Assembly: GCF_004365355.1 (NCBI RefSeq) | Contig: NZ_SODP01000003.1 | Location: 248,001 to 312,000, forward strand | Source of the DNA: Kribbella pratensis | Lineage (GTDB): Bacteria; Actinomycetota; Actinomycetes; Propionibacteriales; Kribbellaceae | Length of the DNA: 64,000 nucleotides | Direction of reading: 5' to 3' | Shown: piece after piece, positions 52,101 to 60,952 of the stretch | How the letters are laid out: each line of letters starts with the position of its first letter | Numbering within the stretch: the stretch's first letter is position 1 | Program-made: the position numbers and the translations under genes | Notes under the pieces: model-generated | The model's database searches: none | The model's input: only the letters and a program-made list of their open reading frames with translations | What the model was told of the DNA's origin: nothing

Positions 52101-53212
52101 TTCGTCCCTTCCAGGTAGGCCTGGTAGGCCGCTACCAGTGCACCGAGGCGAGCCAGATCCACCGGCTCCGCCTCGATCACCGCTCGGCCGCGCCGGTACA
52201 GCTCGGCGAGATCTTCGTTGCCCTTGGCAACACTTGCCGCCTTCACCTGATAGGCGTCCAGCAGTTGGGTCAGCTCGTCACGTTTGCCCAGCGCGGCACC
52301 GTACGCCGCCTGCGCCTGACCGAGCGCCCGCCGCACGGCGTCCAACCGGGTCAGGTACTTCTCGAGCTCGGACGGCGTGTTCGGCACCGGTCCCAGCGCA
52401 GTGACATCCGGTACGGCGAGGCGCGGGGCCGGCGTGACCGTGGCGACCGCCTTGTCCGCGAGCGCGCGGACCGCAGTACCTTGCGCTTCGAGCTCACCGC
52501 GCAGCGTTCGCGCCCGGGCGACGTCGGCCGCGCGTTCCTTGCGGGTGGCGGCGCCGACGATCAGGTCGCGTTCGGTGCGGGCGGCATCGATCTCGAACGG
52601 CCCGATCAGACCGCCGATGTCCGCGCCGCGTTTGTTGCGGTCGGCAAGATCCGTCAGGCGGCGATCGAGGTCGTGGTGCTGCGCGAGCGCCTGGTCGCGG
52701 ACGTTGGCCGGCTCGAGTTTCACCAGGTCAGTGATCCGCTCGACCTGTGCCCGCAGTTGCCGCAGCCGAGCGGCCAGGTCGGCGTCACCGGGCTCGAGTG
52801 CGAGCTTGGCGCGCAGCGTCGCCGCCAGCGCGTCCGACAATTTGCATGCCTCGGGCAACGAAACCGCGAGCGATCCACCCGCGCCGCCGGCATCCAGCCC
52901 GCCCCAGATCAACGCCGAGATGCGCTCGGTCTCCGTCGCTCCGACGCGGCCCGAGTCCCACGTCACCAGGATCAACTCGTACCGATCCGACACGGCCTTC
53001 CACACGGTCATGCTGAGCACGACATCCGCACTCAACGCATCCGCGTCCGGCGAATGCAACGCAGCCTGGTCGAGCTCGTCCAGCTCAGCCTTCCGCCGAT
53101 CCCGCCACTCCCCAAGCGCACCGAGAAAGGACAACAGCTCCGTCGCCGGAACACTGCTCCCCATCCTCCCCGGCGGCGCCGGCGCCGAGACCGTCGGCGT
53201 ACGAACGGTCAT
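52097..53212 (-). CDS. coiled-coil protein of the PknG/TelA operon
   Basis: The 371-residue cytoplasmic protein is dominated by long helices (LAARLRQLRAQVERITDLVKL; RKERAADVARARTLRGELEAQ; SELEKYLTRLDAVRRALGQAQAAYGAALGKRDELTQLLDAY read as heptads). No enzyme motif is visible. ATG 53212 forms an ATGA overlap with the glnH-like stop; the longer frame to 53284 is less likely. Given its place between sensor and kinase genes, it may be a linker or scaffold; this is inference. Confidence 0.72.
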   Translation of the reverse strand: MTVRTPTVSAPAPPGRMGSSVPATELLSFLGALGEWRDRRKAELDELDQAALHSPDADALSADVVLSMTVWKAVSDRYELILVTWDSGRVGATETERISALIWGGLDAGGAGGSLAVSLPEACKLSDALAATLRAKLALEPGDADLAARLRQLRAQVERITDLVKLEPANVRDQALAQHHDLDRRLTDLADRNKRGADIGGLIGPFEIDAARTERDLIVGAATRKERAADVARARTLRGELEAQGTAVRALADKAVATVTPAPRLAVPDVTALGPVPNTPSELEKYLTRLDAVRRALGQAQAAYGAALGKRDELTQLLDAYQVKAASVAKGNEDLAELYRRGRAVIEAEPVDLARLGALVAAYQAYLEGTK

Positions 53213-54210
53213 TGCTTCACCGGGACCCGGCCGTAGATCGCCTTCGGCGGAACCGGGGCCGGGCCCAGCGCGGCCTTCAGCCACTTGTCGTAGGACGTCT
53301 TCCAGGCGCCGCTGTCCTTCATCTGCTGGAGAACGACGTTCACGAAGCGGACGAACTCCGGATGCAGCAGCGAGATACCCAGGCCGTACGGCTCCTCGCT
53401 GAAGCGCTCGGTCGTGATCACCCGAGCGTACGGGTCCTGCGCCGCGTCGCCGGCGAGGACGGTGTCGTCACCGCTGATGCCGTACGCCTTGCCCTGCTGG
53501 AAGAGCACCAAGCAGCCGGTGTCGGTGTCGGCGGTGATCGGCACGACCTGCGGGTTCTTCTTCTTCAGATTGGCCAGGCTGGTCGAGCCCCTCGGTGCGC
53601 AGATTGTTTTGCCGTTCAGTTCCGTGACGCTGGTCGCCGTCGAGTCCCGGGGTACGAGCGTCTTCTGTCCGGAGCGGTAGTACTCGGCCGAGAAGGCGAT
53701 GTCGTGCCAGCGGTCGCAGTTGATGGTCATGTTGCGGGCCACGATGTCGACCGGGTTCTTGGCGGCCGTCAGCGACGGGATCCGCTGCGGACTGGAGATC
53801 ACCCGCAGCTCGACCCGGTTCGGGTTGGTCGCCGCGTCAGGGAAGATCGCCGCCGCGACGGCGTTGATCATGTCGATGTCGAAGCCTTCGATCTTGCCGG
53901 TCAGCGGATTCCTCGAACCGAGGTTGAGGCTGTCCGCGGAGACGCCGGCGATCAGCCGGCCACGGGCCTTGATGTCCGCCATGAACGAACCGGCGGGCAT
54001 CTCCCCGAGAGGGGCCGGCGTGCTGGCGTCCGGCGCGTACGACGCGAGCGCGTCCACGCCGTCCGGGCACGGCCGGGGAGGCGCCGGCGTGGTCGAGGTG
54101 GTCGGAGCAGCTTGCGGCTCGGCCGGGATTTGCGTGGCTGCGTAGTTGCCTGAGCTGCAGGCGGTGAGCAGGAGGGCCGTGGCGACCGCGAGGGGGATGA
54201 GCTTTTTCAT
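53209..54210 (-). CDS. glnH: GlnH-like amino-acid-binding lipoprotein
   Basis: The 333-residue solute-binding protein (SBP_bac_3 type) has a lipoprotein signal ending LLTAC (Cys18), a Pro/Thr linker, and lobes with GRLIAGVSADSLNLGSRN, IEGFDIDMINAVAAAIF and DIVARNMTINCDRW. There is no ABC permease nearby. In mycobacteria GlnH binds Asp/Glu and, through GlnX, activates PknG, and the gene order here (GlnX, GlnH, kinase) supports the same role. It overlaps both neighbours by 4 bases. Confidence 0.88.
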   Translation of the reverse strand: MKKLIPLAVATALLLTACSSGNYAATQIPAEPQAAPTTSTTPAPPRPCPDGVDALASYAPDASTPAPLGEMPAGSFMADIKARGRLIAGVSADSLNLGSRNPLTGKIEGFDIDMINAVAAAIFPDAATNPNRVELRVISSPQRIPSLTAAKNPVDIVARNMTINCDRWHDIAFSAEYYRSGQKTLVPRDSTATSVTELNGKTICAPRGSTSLANLKKKNPQVVPITADTDTGCLVLFQQGKAYGISGDDTVLAGDAAQDPYARVITTERFSEEPYGLGISLLHPEFVRFVNVVLQQMKDSGAWKTSYDKWLKAALGPAPVPPKAIYGRVPVKQ

Positions 54211-55532
54211 CGGTACTCCTCCAGGCGCTGTGACATGCCCCAGGCGACGAGTAGGGCGGCGAGGATGCCGATCGGGAGGCCGAGCCAGCCGAAGAGGCGG
54301 ATGCTGCTGCGGGCGTCTGCCAGCCGGCTCGCCACGTCGTCGCTGGTTGACTGCAGCTGGTCAGCCGACTGCTCGTCGAACGCCTTGAAGGTCGTCACCG
54401 AGTTGTCCGCGGTGTTCGTCCTACCGACGGCCATGTCGACGGCACCGTCCCAGTTACCGTTGGTGTCGGCCGTCCGGATCTTCTTGTGTACGTCCGTGTA
54501 TTTGCCCCACAGGTCCTGCAGGCCGTCCGTCGTACCCGATGCTTTGCCGAGTTGGTCGTCGACCACGCCGGCCGCGTCGTTGAACGCCTTGTCGAAGGCG
54601 TCGCCGGAGCCGCGGGCGATCAGGGTCAGGCTCTCGTTCGAGCGTGCGTCGTACGCCGCGATCCGGGCCGTCGACAACGCCAGCGTCTTCGCGTACGCGT
54701 CGGACCGGGTGTCGGAGGCGGCACCGGACGCCGACGAGAGCGAGACGCCGCCCATGATCGTGACGATCAGGATGAGCGCGGCGCCGACCACGATCGGGAT
54801 GTTCAGGTAGCGATGCGTACGCCGAGCCAGCCAGCGCAGCGTGATCCCGAAGACCACGAGCGCCAGCAGGCCGCCGACGAGGACCCAGATAGTCCCGTGG
54901 CTGACGCCGTCGAACTCGTCGTCCACTCGCTTCTGATTGGCCTGGACCAGCGCGTTCACCAGTGGCAGCGAGTCGTCCTGCAGGACGGCGTTCGCGTCCT
55001 TGAGGTACTGCGATCCGATCGGGAGGCCCTGCCGGTTGTTCGCGCGGGCCTGCTCGATGAGGCCGTTATAGGTGATCAGCGTGGTGTTCAGCTGGCCGAG
55101 GACGTTCTGGTCGGCCGGCTGGGCGGTCGACGCCTCGGAGATCAGCCGGGCGGCTGCGGCCATCGAGTCGACGAAGTGCTGACGTTGAGCTGGTGGCTCG
55201 AGTCCACCGACGAGGAAGGCGTTGGTGGCGTCGGCGTTGGCGCTGACGAGGTTGGTGTGGATCTCTTGGATCCGGACCAGTTGGGCTGCGTTCGCTTCGG
55301 CTCGTTCGAGGGCGCCGCTCGACTGGGCGTGGCCCTGGGCGGCGGCGATGCCGAACAGGATGCTGGCCACCGCGGCCAGGATGAGGAAGGCGCGCATGCG
55401 GCCCGGGGTGCCCTCGAACCATTGGGCAATCGCGTTGCGGCGGCTTCCGGTCCGGGCGGCCGACTGCGTCGTACCTGTGGACGGCGCTGGAGGCGACCAG
55501 GTCGCGGGCGGCGCACTCTGTGTCTGGGTCAC
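54207..55532 (-). CDS. glnX: GlnX-like membrane sensor protein
   Basis: The 441-residue protein has four membrane helices (about 46-66, 216-238, 250-272, 415-433). Two exported helical bundles lie between helices 1-2 and 3-4, like four-helix-bundle sensors of chemoreceptors, and the cytoplasmic ends are short. GlnX relays the GlnH state to PknG in mycobacteria. A GTG start overlaps the AAA stop (GTGA), and the stop overlaps glnH (ATGA). The lack of its own kinase or effector domain means it needs a partner, presumably the PknG-like kinase. Confidence 0.87.
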   Translation of the reverse strand: MTQTQSAPPATWSPPAPSTGTTQSAARTGSRRNAIAQWFEGTPGRMRAFLILAAVASILFGIAAAQGHAQSSGALERAEANAAQLVRIQEIHTNLVSANADATNAFLVGGLEPPAQRQHFVDSMAAAARLISEASTAQPADQNVLGQLNTTLITYNGLIEQARANNRQGLPIGSQYLKDANAVLQDDSLPLVNALVQANQKRVDDEFDGVSHGTIWVLVGGLLALVVFGITLRWLARRTHRYLNIPIVVGAALILIVTIMGGVSLSSASGAASDTRSDAYAKTLALSTARIAAYDARSNESLTLIARGSGDAFDKAFNDAAGVVDDQLGKASGTTDGLQDLWGKYTDVHKKIRTADTNGNWDGAVDMAVGRTNTADNSVTTFKAFDEQSADQLQSTSDDVASRLADARSSIRLFGWLGLPIGILAALLVAWGMSQRLEEYR

Positions 55533-56989
55533 GCCTGATCTCCTTGCTCGGACTGGTCTGCTACCTCGGCGCTGGCGGCCTGCTCGAACTCGTCGGCGGT
55601 CTGCTGCGGGTTGGTGGGCTGGTTGGGCTCGGGGGGTTGGTCGGGCTCCTCGGTGAGGTCTTCGGGGAGGATCTGACGCAGCTGGTCCCTGGTTGGTGCC
55701 GTGACGTCGCGGAGGCGCCAGGCGTGCCGGCCGATAGCGGCCTCGAGGACGTTGCGGGCGAAGCGGCCGTTGCCGAACGAGCTGTCCCGCGGCGTCGCGA
55801 CCAGGATCTCCCGGAACTTCTCCAGCGACTCGGGGACCAGCTCGTAGTCGGCCGCTTCGCTGAGCCCGGTGAGGATGTCGGTCAGCTCGTCGTCGGTGTA
55901 GTTCTCGAACTCGATCGTGGTCCGGAAGCGGCTGGCCAGCCCCGGGTTGGCGGCGATGAACGCCTCCATCGGCTCGGGGTACCCGGCAACGATCACGACC
56001 AGGTCGTCGCGCCGGTCCTCCATCTCCTTGACCAGCGTGTCGACGGCCTCCCGCCCGTACTGGTCGGCGCCGGTGTCGCCTGCGGTCAGGCTGTACGCCT
56101 CGTCGATGAACAGCACGCCACCCACGGCCGACGCGACCACCTCAGCCGTCTTCGTGGCGGTCTGCCCGAGGTACCCGGCCACCAGCTCCGACCGGTCAAC
56201 CTCGATCAGTTGCCCCTTGGACAGCAGGCCGAGTGCCTTGTAAATCCCGCTCACCAGGCGCGCGACGGTCGTCTTCCCGGTCCCCGGATTGCCCACGAAC
56301 ACCAGGTGGCGTGTGATGGTCGGACTCTTCAGTCCGGCCTCGGTCCGCAGCTTCTCGACCCGCAGTACGGCGACCTGCCGATGCACCTCCCGCTTCACCC
56401 GAGCAAGCCCGGTCAACTCGTCCAGCTCAGCCAGCAGCTCCTCAACCGTCTTCGTCGGCTCAGCCGACGCCTCCTCGGCCACCGCTTCCGCGGCTACCGT
56501 CTGGGCTGTCGCTGCCGGTGTCCCCGGGGCCTCGGCCAGGCGGGCGCCGTCAGTCGGCGGAGTCATCACACCAGCGCCCACCTGCAACGTGCGTGCGCCC
56601 GCGGCCTGCAGCTGTGCGGCAGCTGCCACGGATGCGTTTCCGACGACCCGCATGGTCGGCTCGCCCAGTGTGCACGCCGCGGATGCGACCTCGGCGAGCG
56701 CTTCGGCGTACGCCGCCTTCTCCGGGGAACTGCTGGCGATCAGCTCGGTGAGTACAGCGGTCGGAGCGCCGCGCCAGCGTCGGCCGCGTACCGCTGCGTC
56801 GAAGAAGTCCTGTGTCGTCCCACCCGGTACCGCCTTGGCCCAGTCAGCAGGCGCACCCGGCGCGGACTCTGCCAGAGCGGCGGCGAGTGAGAGCGCCTCG
56901 GCGCGGGCCTGCTCCTCCGCGACGCCGGCACGGGTCGCGACGGTGAGCAAGCCGGACAGCGCCTCCTGTAGTCCCCCCGCGGTGCTCAT
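55529..56989 (-). CDS. CbbX/SpoVK-like AAA ATPase
   Basis: The 486-residue protein has an N-terminal Ala-rich helical region (residues 1-180). One AAA+ domain follows: Walker A GNPGTGKTT (233-241), the pore-loop region ELVAGYLGQTATKT, Walker B GGVLFIDEA (291-299), the sensor SRFRTTIEF and an arginine in GNGRFARNVLE. The C-terminal tail is acidic Pro/Gln/Glu-rich. CbbX-type ATPases remodel target proteins; ESX-type EccA proteins share the fold. ATG 56989 overlaps the preceding gene (ATGA). Confidence 0.88.
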   Translation of the reverse strand: MSTAGGLQEALSGLLTVATRAGVAEEQARAEALSLAAALAESAPGAPADWAKAVPGGTTQDFFDAAVRGRRWRGAPTAVLTELIASSSPEKAAYAEALAEVASAACTLGEPTMRVVGNASVAAAAQLQAAGARTLQVGAGVMTPPTDGARLAEAPGTPAATAQTVAAEAVAEEASAEPTKTVEELLAELDELTGLARVKREVHRQVAVLRVEKLRTEAGLKSPTITRHLVFVGNPGTGKTTVARLVSGIYKALGLLSKGQLIEVDRSELVAGYLGQTATKTAEVVASAVGGVLFIDEAYSLTAGDTGADQYGREAVDTLVKEMEDRRDDLVVIVAGYPEPMEAFIAANPGLASRFRTTIEFENYTDDELTDILTGLSEAADYELVPESLEKFREILVATPRDSSFGNGRFARNVLEAAIGRHAWRLRDVTAPTRDQLRQILPEDLTEEPDQPPEPNQPTNPQQTADEFEQAASAEVADQSEQGDQA

Positions 56990-57582
56990 GACCCTCCTCG
57001 TCCAGGTGGTGGTGCCAATGGTCCCGCCGGCCCTGTGCTCGGCCCGAGGTCCGGAGGCGGGGTTGATTCGGTCGGGCCGAGGGCCAGGCCGCCGCCGGTG
57101 GAGCCGGTGCCGAACTTCTCCTGCAGGAACCTGCCGTGGGCGATCAGCGCCGCCGCGTCCGCCCGGTTCACCGCGTCGAACACCTTGTCCATCGTCGCGG
57201 CCAAGAGGTCCAACTGGTCGATCAGGATCATCAGCGACGTCTTGCCCCGGTCGACCGGCCGCGTGTCTGCCCACTGCCGCGGCAGGCGCAGGTACCCGCC
57301 GATCGCCTCCGGCAAGTAGTCGGTCGCCGTCGCCATCACGGAGTACGCCTGCGCGCTGCCGCCCAGGTTCCCGAGCCGTGGGATGGTCTCCCGTACGACG
57401 CGGACCACCCGGCCGACCCGCGACGCGACGACGGCCGGTACGGCGCCGTTGGCAACCAACTGCTCGACGCGGACCAGGGACGCGAGCAGGTCCTCCGTGG
57501 TCGGCGGACGGGAGACCGCGGCAGGTTCGGGCGCTTCCTGCTTGCGACCGGTCAGCCGCGCGAAGAAGTCACCGAGTGCCAT
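56986..57582 (-). CDS. small helical protein between telA and the AAA gene
   Basis: This 198-residue protein has a helical core (about residues 28-155; EDLLASLVRVEQLVANGAVPAV, SLMILIDQLDLLAATMDKVFDAV). The tail is Gly/Pro-rich (last 45 residues). No family is recognised by eye. Its position between TelA and AAA genes, 31 bases after telA and overlapping the AAA start, suggests it is a constant partner of TelA. Confidence 0.7.
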   Translation of the reverse strand: MALGDFFARLTGRKQEAPEPAAVSRPPTTEDLLASLVRVEQLVANGAVPAVVASRVGRVVRVVRETIPRLGNLGGSAQAYSVMATATDYLPEAIGGYLRLPRQWADTRPVDRGKTSLMILIDQLDLLAATMDKVFDAVNRADAAALIAHGRFLQEKFGTGSTGGGLALGPTESTPPPDLGPSTGPAGPLAPPPGRGGS

Positions 57583-57613
57583 GCAGTTTCCCGTCCACCG
57601 GCCGAAGCCGGAA

Positions 57614-58873
57614 TCAGCGACCCAGGTTCAGGTCGAGGCTGCCGTGCACGACCTGCTGGTTCTGCTGGGCGACCCGGTCCAGGTAGCTGCGGGACTTGGT
57701 CACCTCGGTCTCCAGCGTGCCGATCGTGGCGGCCATGTTGTCCAGGGCCTCGACCTTGAACGTGTCGATCGCGTCCATGGTCGCGTAGATGTTCGCGAAC
57801 GCGGCCTGCAGCTGCGGCAGCCCGATCGTCGCTGACGCGGCCTGCTGCTGGATCGCCACCGAGTTGTCCCGCAGCATCTGCGAGGTGCGCTCGATCATGC
57901 CGCTGGTGGTCGTGTTCAGCGCGGTGATCTGGTCCAGCACAAGCTTCTGGTTGCCCAGCGCCTGCGCCACGATGACCGCCGTACGCAGCGCCGAGACCGT
58001 GGTGGTCGAGGCGCGGTCGACGCCCTTGATCAGCTCGATGTTGTTCTTGATCACGATGTCGATGGCCAGGTAGTTCTGGATCGACACGGCCAGCTGGGTC
58101 AGGATGTCCTGGTGCTTCTGCCGGACGTAGAACAGCACGTCCTCGCGGAACGCCTTCGCCTTGTCCGGGTTCGTCGCCTCGAGCTCCGCGATCGCCGCGG
58201 ACAGCCGCGCGTCGAGCCGCTCGGCGACGTACACGTACTGGTTGAGCCGGGTCATCGCGTCCCAGAGGTTCTGCTTCTCCAGGTTGAGCGCGGCGTTGTC
58301 CTTGCCGAGCTCGTCCTGGCCGTTGCGCAGGCTGTGCAGGATGCCCTCGAGGTGGCTCTGCGCGCTCTGGTACTTGCGGAAGTAGTCCTCGATCTTGTCG
58401 CCGAACGGGATCATCCCGAGCAGCTTCTTCGGCCCGGTCGCTTCCTTCGGGTCCAGGTCCTCGACCGTACGACGCAGTTCGAGCAGGGTCTTGCCGACGG
58501 TCGAGCCCTCCGACAGGCCACCGCTCTGCAGCGCCTTCACGGGCTGCTGCAGCAACCGGTTCGAGCTCTCGGCCGCGGCGCGGATGTCGACGTCACCCAT
58601 GCTGCGGACGTCGCTCGCCTTCGCCGCGAACTCCGGCGACCGCGGCTCGGCCGCCATCAGCGAGGTCAGGAACGTGTCGACCTTCGCGTCCAGCCCCGGC
58701 AGCGCGGCCGGGTCGACCGCGGGCGCCATGCTGGGCGCGGCCGTCTCGGCAACAGGCTGTGACGGCGGCGGAGCGGTCAGTATGAGCCCCGGCGCGGTAG
58801 CCGTGGGCGGCTGCAACGGCGCCTGCGCCGCGGCCGCTTGAGCGGCGCCTGCTGTGTTGTCTGCCTCGGTCAT
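57614..58873 (-). CDS. TelA-like toxic anion resistance protein
   Basis: The 419-residue protein has an Ala/Pro-rich N-terminus of 60 residues and a helical TelA domain. Marks are SSNRLLQQPVKAL, LLGMIPFGDKIEDYFRKYQSAQSHL, DNAALNLEKQNLWDAM, VAERLDARL, TQLAVSIQNYLAIDIVIKNN and ALRTAVIVAQAL. TelA/KlaA proteins are linked to tellurite and envelope-stress tolerance, but their mechanism is unclear. GGAGGGG precedes the ATG, and TAGATT on the minus strand (58951-58946) may be the operon's -10 box. It is the first gene of the ten-gene unit. Confidence 0.88.
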   Translation of the reverse strand: MTEADNTAGAAQAAAAQAPLQPPTATAPGLILTAPPPSQPVAETAAPSMAPAVDPAALPGLDAKVDTFLTSLMAAEPRSPEFAAKASDVRSMGDVDIRAAAESSNRLLQQPVKALQSGGLSEGSTVGKTLLELRRTVEDLDPKEATGPKKLLGMIPFGDKIEDYFRKYQSAQSHLEGILHSLRNGQDELGKDNAALNLEKQNLWDAMTRLNQYVYVAERLDARLSAAIAELEATNPDKAKAFREDVLFYVRQKHQDILTQLAVSIQNYLAIDIVIKNNIELIKGVDRASTTTVSALRTAVIVAQALGNQKLVLDQITALNTTTSGMIERTSQMLRDNSVAIQQQAASATIGLPQLQAAFANIYATMDAIDTFKVEALDNMAATIGTLETEVTKSRSYLDRVAQQNQQVVHGSLDLNLGR

Positions 58874-58994
58874 CGTCGTTCCCCTCCGGTGGCCTCCGCG
58901 AAGCGTCCCCGCGCCCGCGCCCTGTCACCTCCGTGACGCGCACACAATCTAGTCGGTTCCAGGTCCCCGTGGTTGCCCTGTTGCCTACTCGTTG

Positions 58995-59450
58995 TTAGCT
59001 GCGGCGGTAACTAACAAAGCTGAAGCCGTCGCGGGGCTCGCGCGCGGTTTCCGACCAGTCTGCCGCGCTGATCGGCGGAAACGTAACGTCACCCTCGGGG
59101 GATTGGTCGACCTCGGTGAGTTCGAGGGCGTGGGCGCGGTCAAGGGCCTGGCGGTAGATCTCCCCGCCGCCGGCGACGTACAGGGTGCCGTCGTACTGGA
59201 GGGCATCGTCGAGGGAGTGGACCACGGCGACGCCGTCGGCGGACCAGTCGGGCTGGCGGGTGACGACGACGGTACGGCGGCCCGGTAGCGGGCGGCCGAT
59301 CGAGTCGTAGGTCTTGCGGCCCATGACGAGGGTGTGGCCGAGCGTGAGCTGCTTGAACCGTTGCAGGTCTTCGCGGATGCGCCAGGGCAGGTCGTTGTCC
59401 CGCCCGATCACGCCGTTACGGCCGACCGCGGCGATCAGGATGACGCTCAT
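58995..59450 (-). CDS. folA: dihydrofolate reductase
   Basis: This reduces dihydrofolate produced by thymidylate synthase. The 151-residue enzyme begins VILIAAVGRNGVIGRDNDLPW with the substrate-binding Asp and Trp-loop, then LVMGRKTYDSIGRPLPGR and LYVAGGGEIY. It is coupled to thyA by a 4-base ATGA overlap, so both are made together. A gap of 121 bases separates it from the telA start downstream. Confidence 0.94.
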   Translation of the reverse strand: MSVILIAAVGRNGVIGRDNDLPWRIREDLQRFKQLTLGHTLVMGRKTYDSIGRPLPGRRTVVVTRQPDWSADGVAVVHSLDDALQYDGTLYVAGGGEIYRQALDRAHALELTEVDQSPEGDVTFPPISAADWSETAREPRDGFSFVSYRRS

Positions 59451-60238
59451 ACGGCGATGGGCGCCTTGATACCGGGGTGCGGGTCGTAGCCGATCAGCTC
59501 GACGTCGGCGATCTCGTAGGCATCGATCGAGTCGCGCTTGGCGAGTTGGAGCGTCGGCAGCGGACGCGGCTCGCGGGTCAGCTGCAGGCGCGCCTGGTCG
59601 AGGTGGTTCAGGTACAGGTGCGCGTCGCCGAGCGTGTGCACGAAGTCGCCGACCTCGAGCCCCGTCTGCTGCGCGACCATGTGGGTCAGCAGCGCGTACG
59701 ACGCGATGTTGAACGGCACGCCCAGGAAGATGTCGGCGGACCGCTGGTACAGCTGGCAGGAGAGCCGGCCGTCCGCGACGTAGAACTGGAACATGGTGTG
59801 ACACGGTGGCAACGCCATGTCGTCCACGTCGGCCACGTTCCATGCGCTGACGATGTGCCGACGGGAGTCCGGGTTGTTCTTGATCGACTCGATCACCTTG
59901 GTGATCTGGTCGATGTGGCGGCCGTCCGGGGTCGGCCAGGACCGCCACTGGTAGCCGTACACCGGGCCCAGCTCACCGTCCGCGTCGGCCCACTCGTCCC
60001 AGATCGAGATGTTGTTCTCGTGCAGCCACTTGACGTTCGTCGAGCCGCTGAGGAACCAGATCAGCTCCCCGATCACCGACCGCAGATGCAGCTTCTTCGT
60101 CGTCACCGCGGGGAAGCCCTGGGTGAGGTCGTACCGCGACTGGTAGCCGAACACACTCAACGTGCCCGTCCCGGTCCGGTCCCCCTTCTCCGCCCCGTGG
60201 TCCAGCACATGCCGAAGAAGATCCAGGTACTGCTGCAT
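59447..60238 (-). CDS. thyA: thymidylate synthase
   Basis: This methylates dUMP using methylene-tetrahydrofolate. The 263-residue protein is near E. coli ThyA in length and has RTGTGTLSVFGYQSRYDL, ELIWFLSGSTN, the active cysteine in ALPPCHTMFQFYV and the RRHIVSAWN motif. It is the first gene of thyA-folA. A classical ThyA with FolA is notable because many actinobacteria also have ThyX. Confidence 0.96.
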   Translation of the reverse strand: MQQYLDLLRHVLDHGAEKGDRTGTGTLSVFGYQSRYDLTQGFPAVTTKKLHLRSVIGELIWFLSGSTNVKWLHENNISIWDEWADADGELGPVYGYQWRSWPTPDGRHIDQITKVIESIKNNPDSRRHIVSAWNVADVDDMALPPCHTMFQFYVADGRLSCQLYQRSADIFLGVPFNIASYALLTHMVAQQTGLEVGDFVHTLGDAHLYLNHLDQARLQLTREPRPLPTLQLAKRDSIDAYEIADVELIGYDPHPGIKAPIAV

Positions 60239-60271
60239 GGTGCCAACCTACAGCCCTGGCAGACTCGCGGC

Positions 60272-60952
60272 GTGGAACAAGTGCTGACTCTCGTGGTGCG
60301 AGTCGAGAAGAACGCGCGGCCCGCGCAGACCGATGCGCTGGAGACGGCCGCCCGCGCGGTACTCGCGATCCTCGCGGACGAGCGGTCGTACGGCGAGGGT
60401 GAGTGGGCCGAGGCGATGACGTCCTGGCAGGACAACCGCATCCGCAAGATCGTGAAGCGGGCTCGCGGGGCCGAGTGGCGCCGGGCCGAGGCGCTTCCGG
60501 GGGTCACCGTGCATGGTCACGGGGTAGGGGCCGAACAGCCGGAGACCGCGGCGGCTGAGGTGCGGGTGTTTCCGCCGGCGCCGGTCGACGACGTACCTGC
60601 TGAGATCGCCAACCTGCAGGTGAGCGGAACGGACTTCGTCGACGCGGGGGAGCTCCCCCCGGTCGAGCCCGGCGTACCTGTGCTCTGGGTGAATCCGGCG
60701 TTGGAGATGTCGAGTGGCAAGGCGATGGCGCAGTGCGGTCACGCGGCGCAGCTCGCCTGGTGGAGGCTGTCCGACGAGGACCGCAAGGAGTGGGCGGCGT
60801 CGGACTTCGCGCTGGCCGTCCGTACGGCGACGCCCGCGCGCTGGGCAAAACTACTGGCGAGCGACCTCCCGGTCGTCCAGGACGCCGGCTTCACCGAGAT
60901 CGCACCCGGCTCCCGCACCGTGGTCGCCGATCACCCTCAACTCAACCGATAA
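60272..60952 (+). CDS. Pth2-type peptidyl-tRNA hydrolase domain protein
   Basis: The 226-residue product carries at its C-terminus the Pth2 core: VLWVNPALEMSSGKAMAQCGHAAQLAWW (about residues 130-157), with the GK(I/M)AAQCGHA-like catalytic segment, and ends in IAPGSRTVVADHP. The N-terminal 110 residues contain another small domain (LTLVVRVEKNARP...) of unclear role. Pth2 is the archaeal/eukaryotic type, present in many actinobacteria beside the bacterial Pth. The start is GTG 60272 (GTG 60281 possible). The end overlaps the convergent gene by 16 bases. Confidence 0.75.
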   Translation: MEQVLTLVVRVEKNARPAQTDALETAARAVLAILADERSYGEGEWAEAMTSWQDNRIRKIVKRARGAEWRRAEALPGVTVHGHGVGAEQPETAAAEVRVFPPAPVDDVPAEIANLQVSGTDFVDAGELPPVEPGVPVLWVNPALEMSSGKAMAQCGHAAQLAWWRLSDEDRKEWAASDFALAVRTATPARWAKLLASDLPVVQDAGFTEIAPGSRTVVADHPQLNR

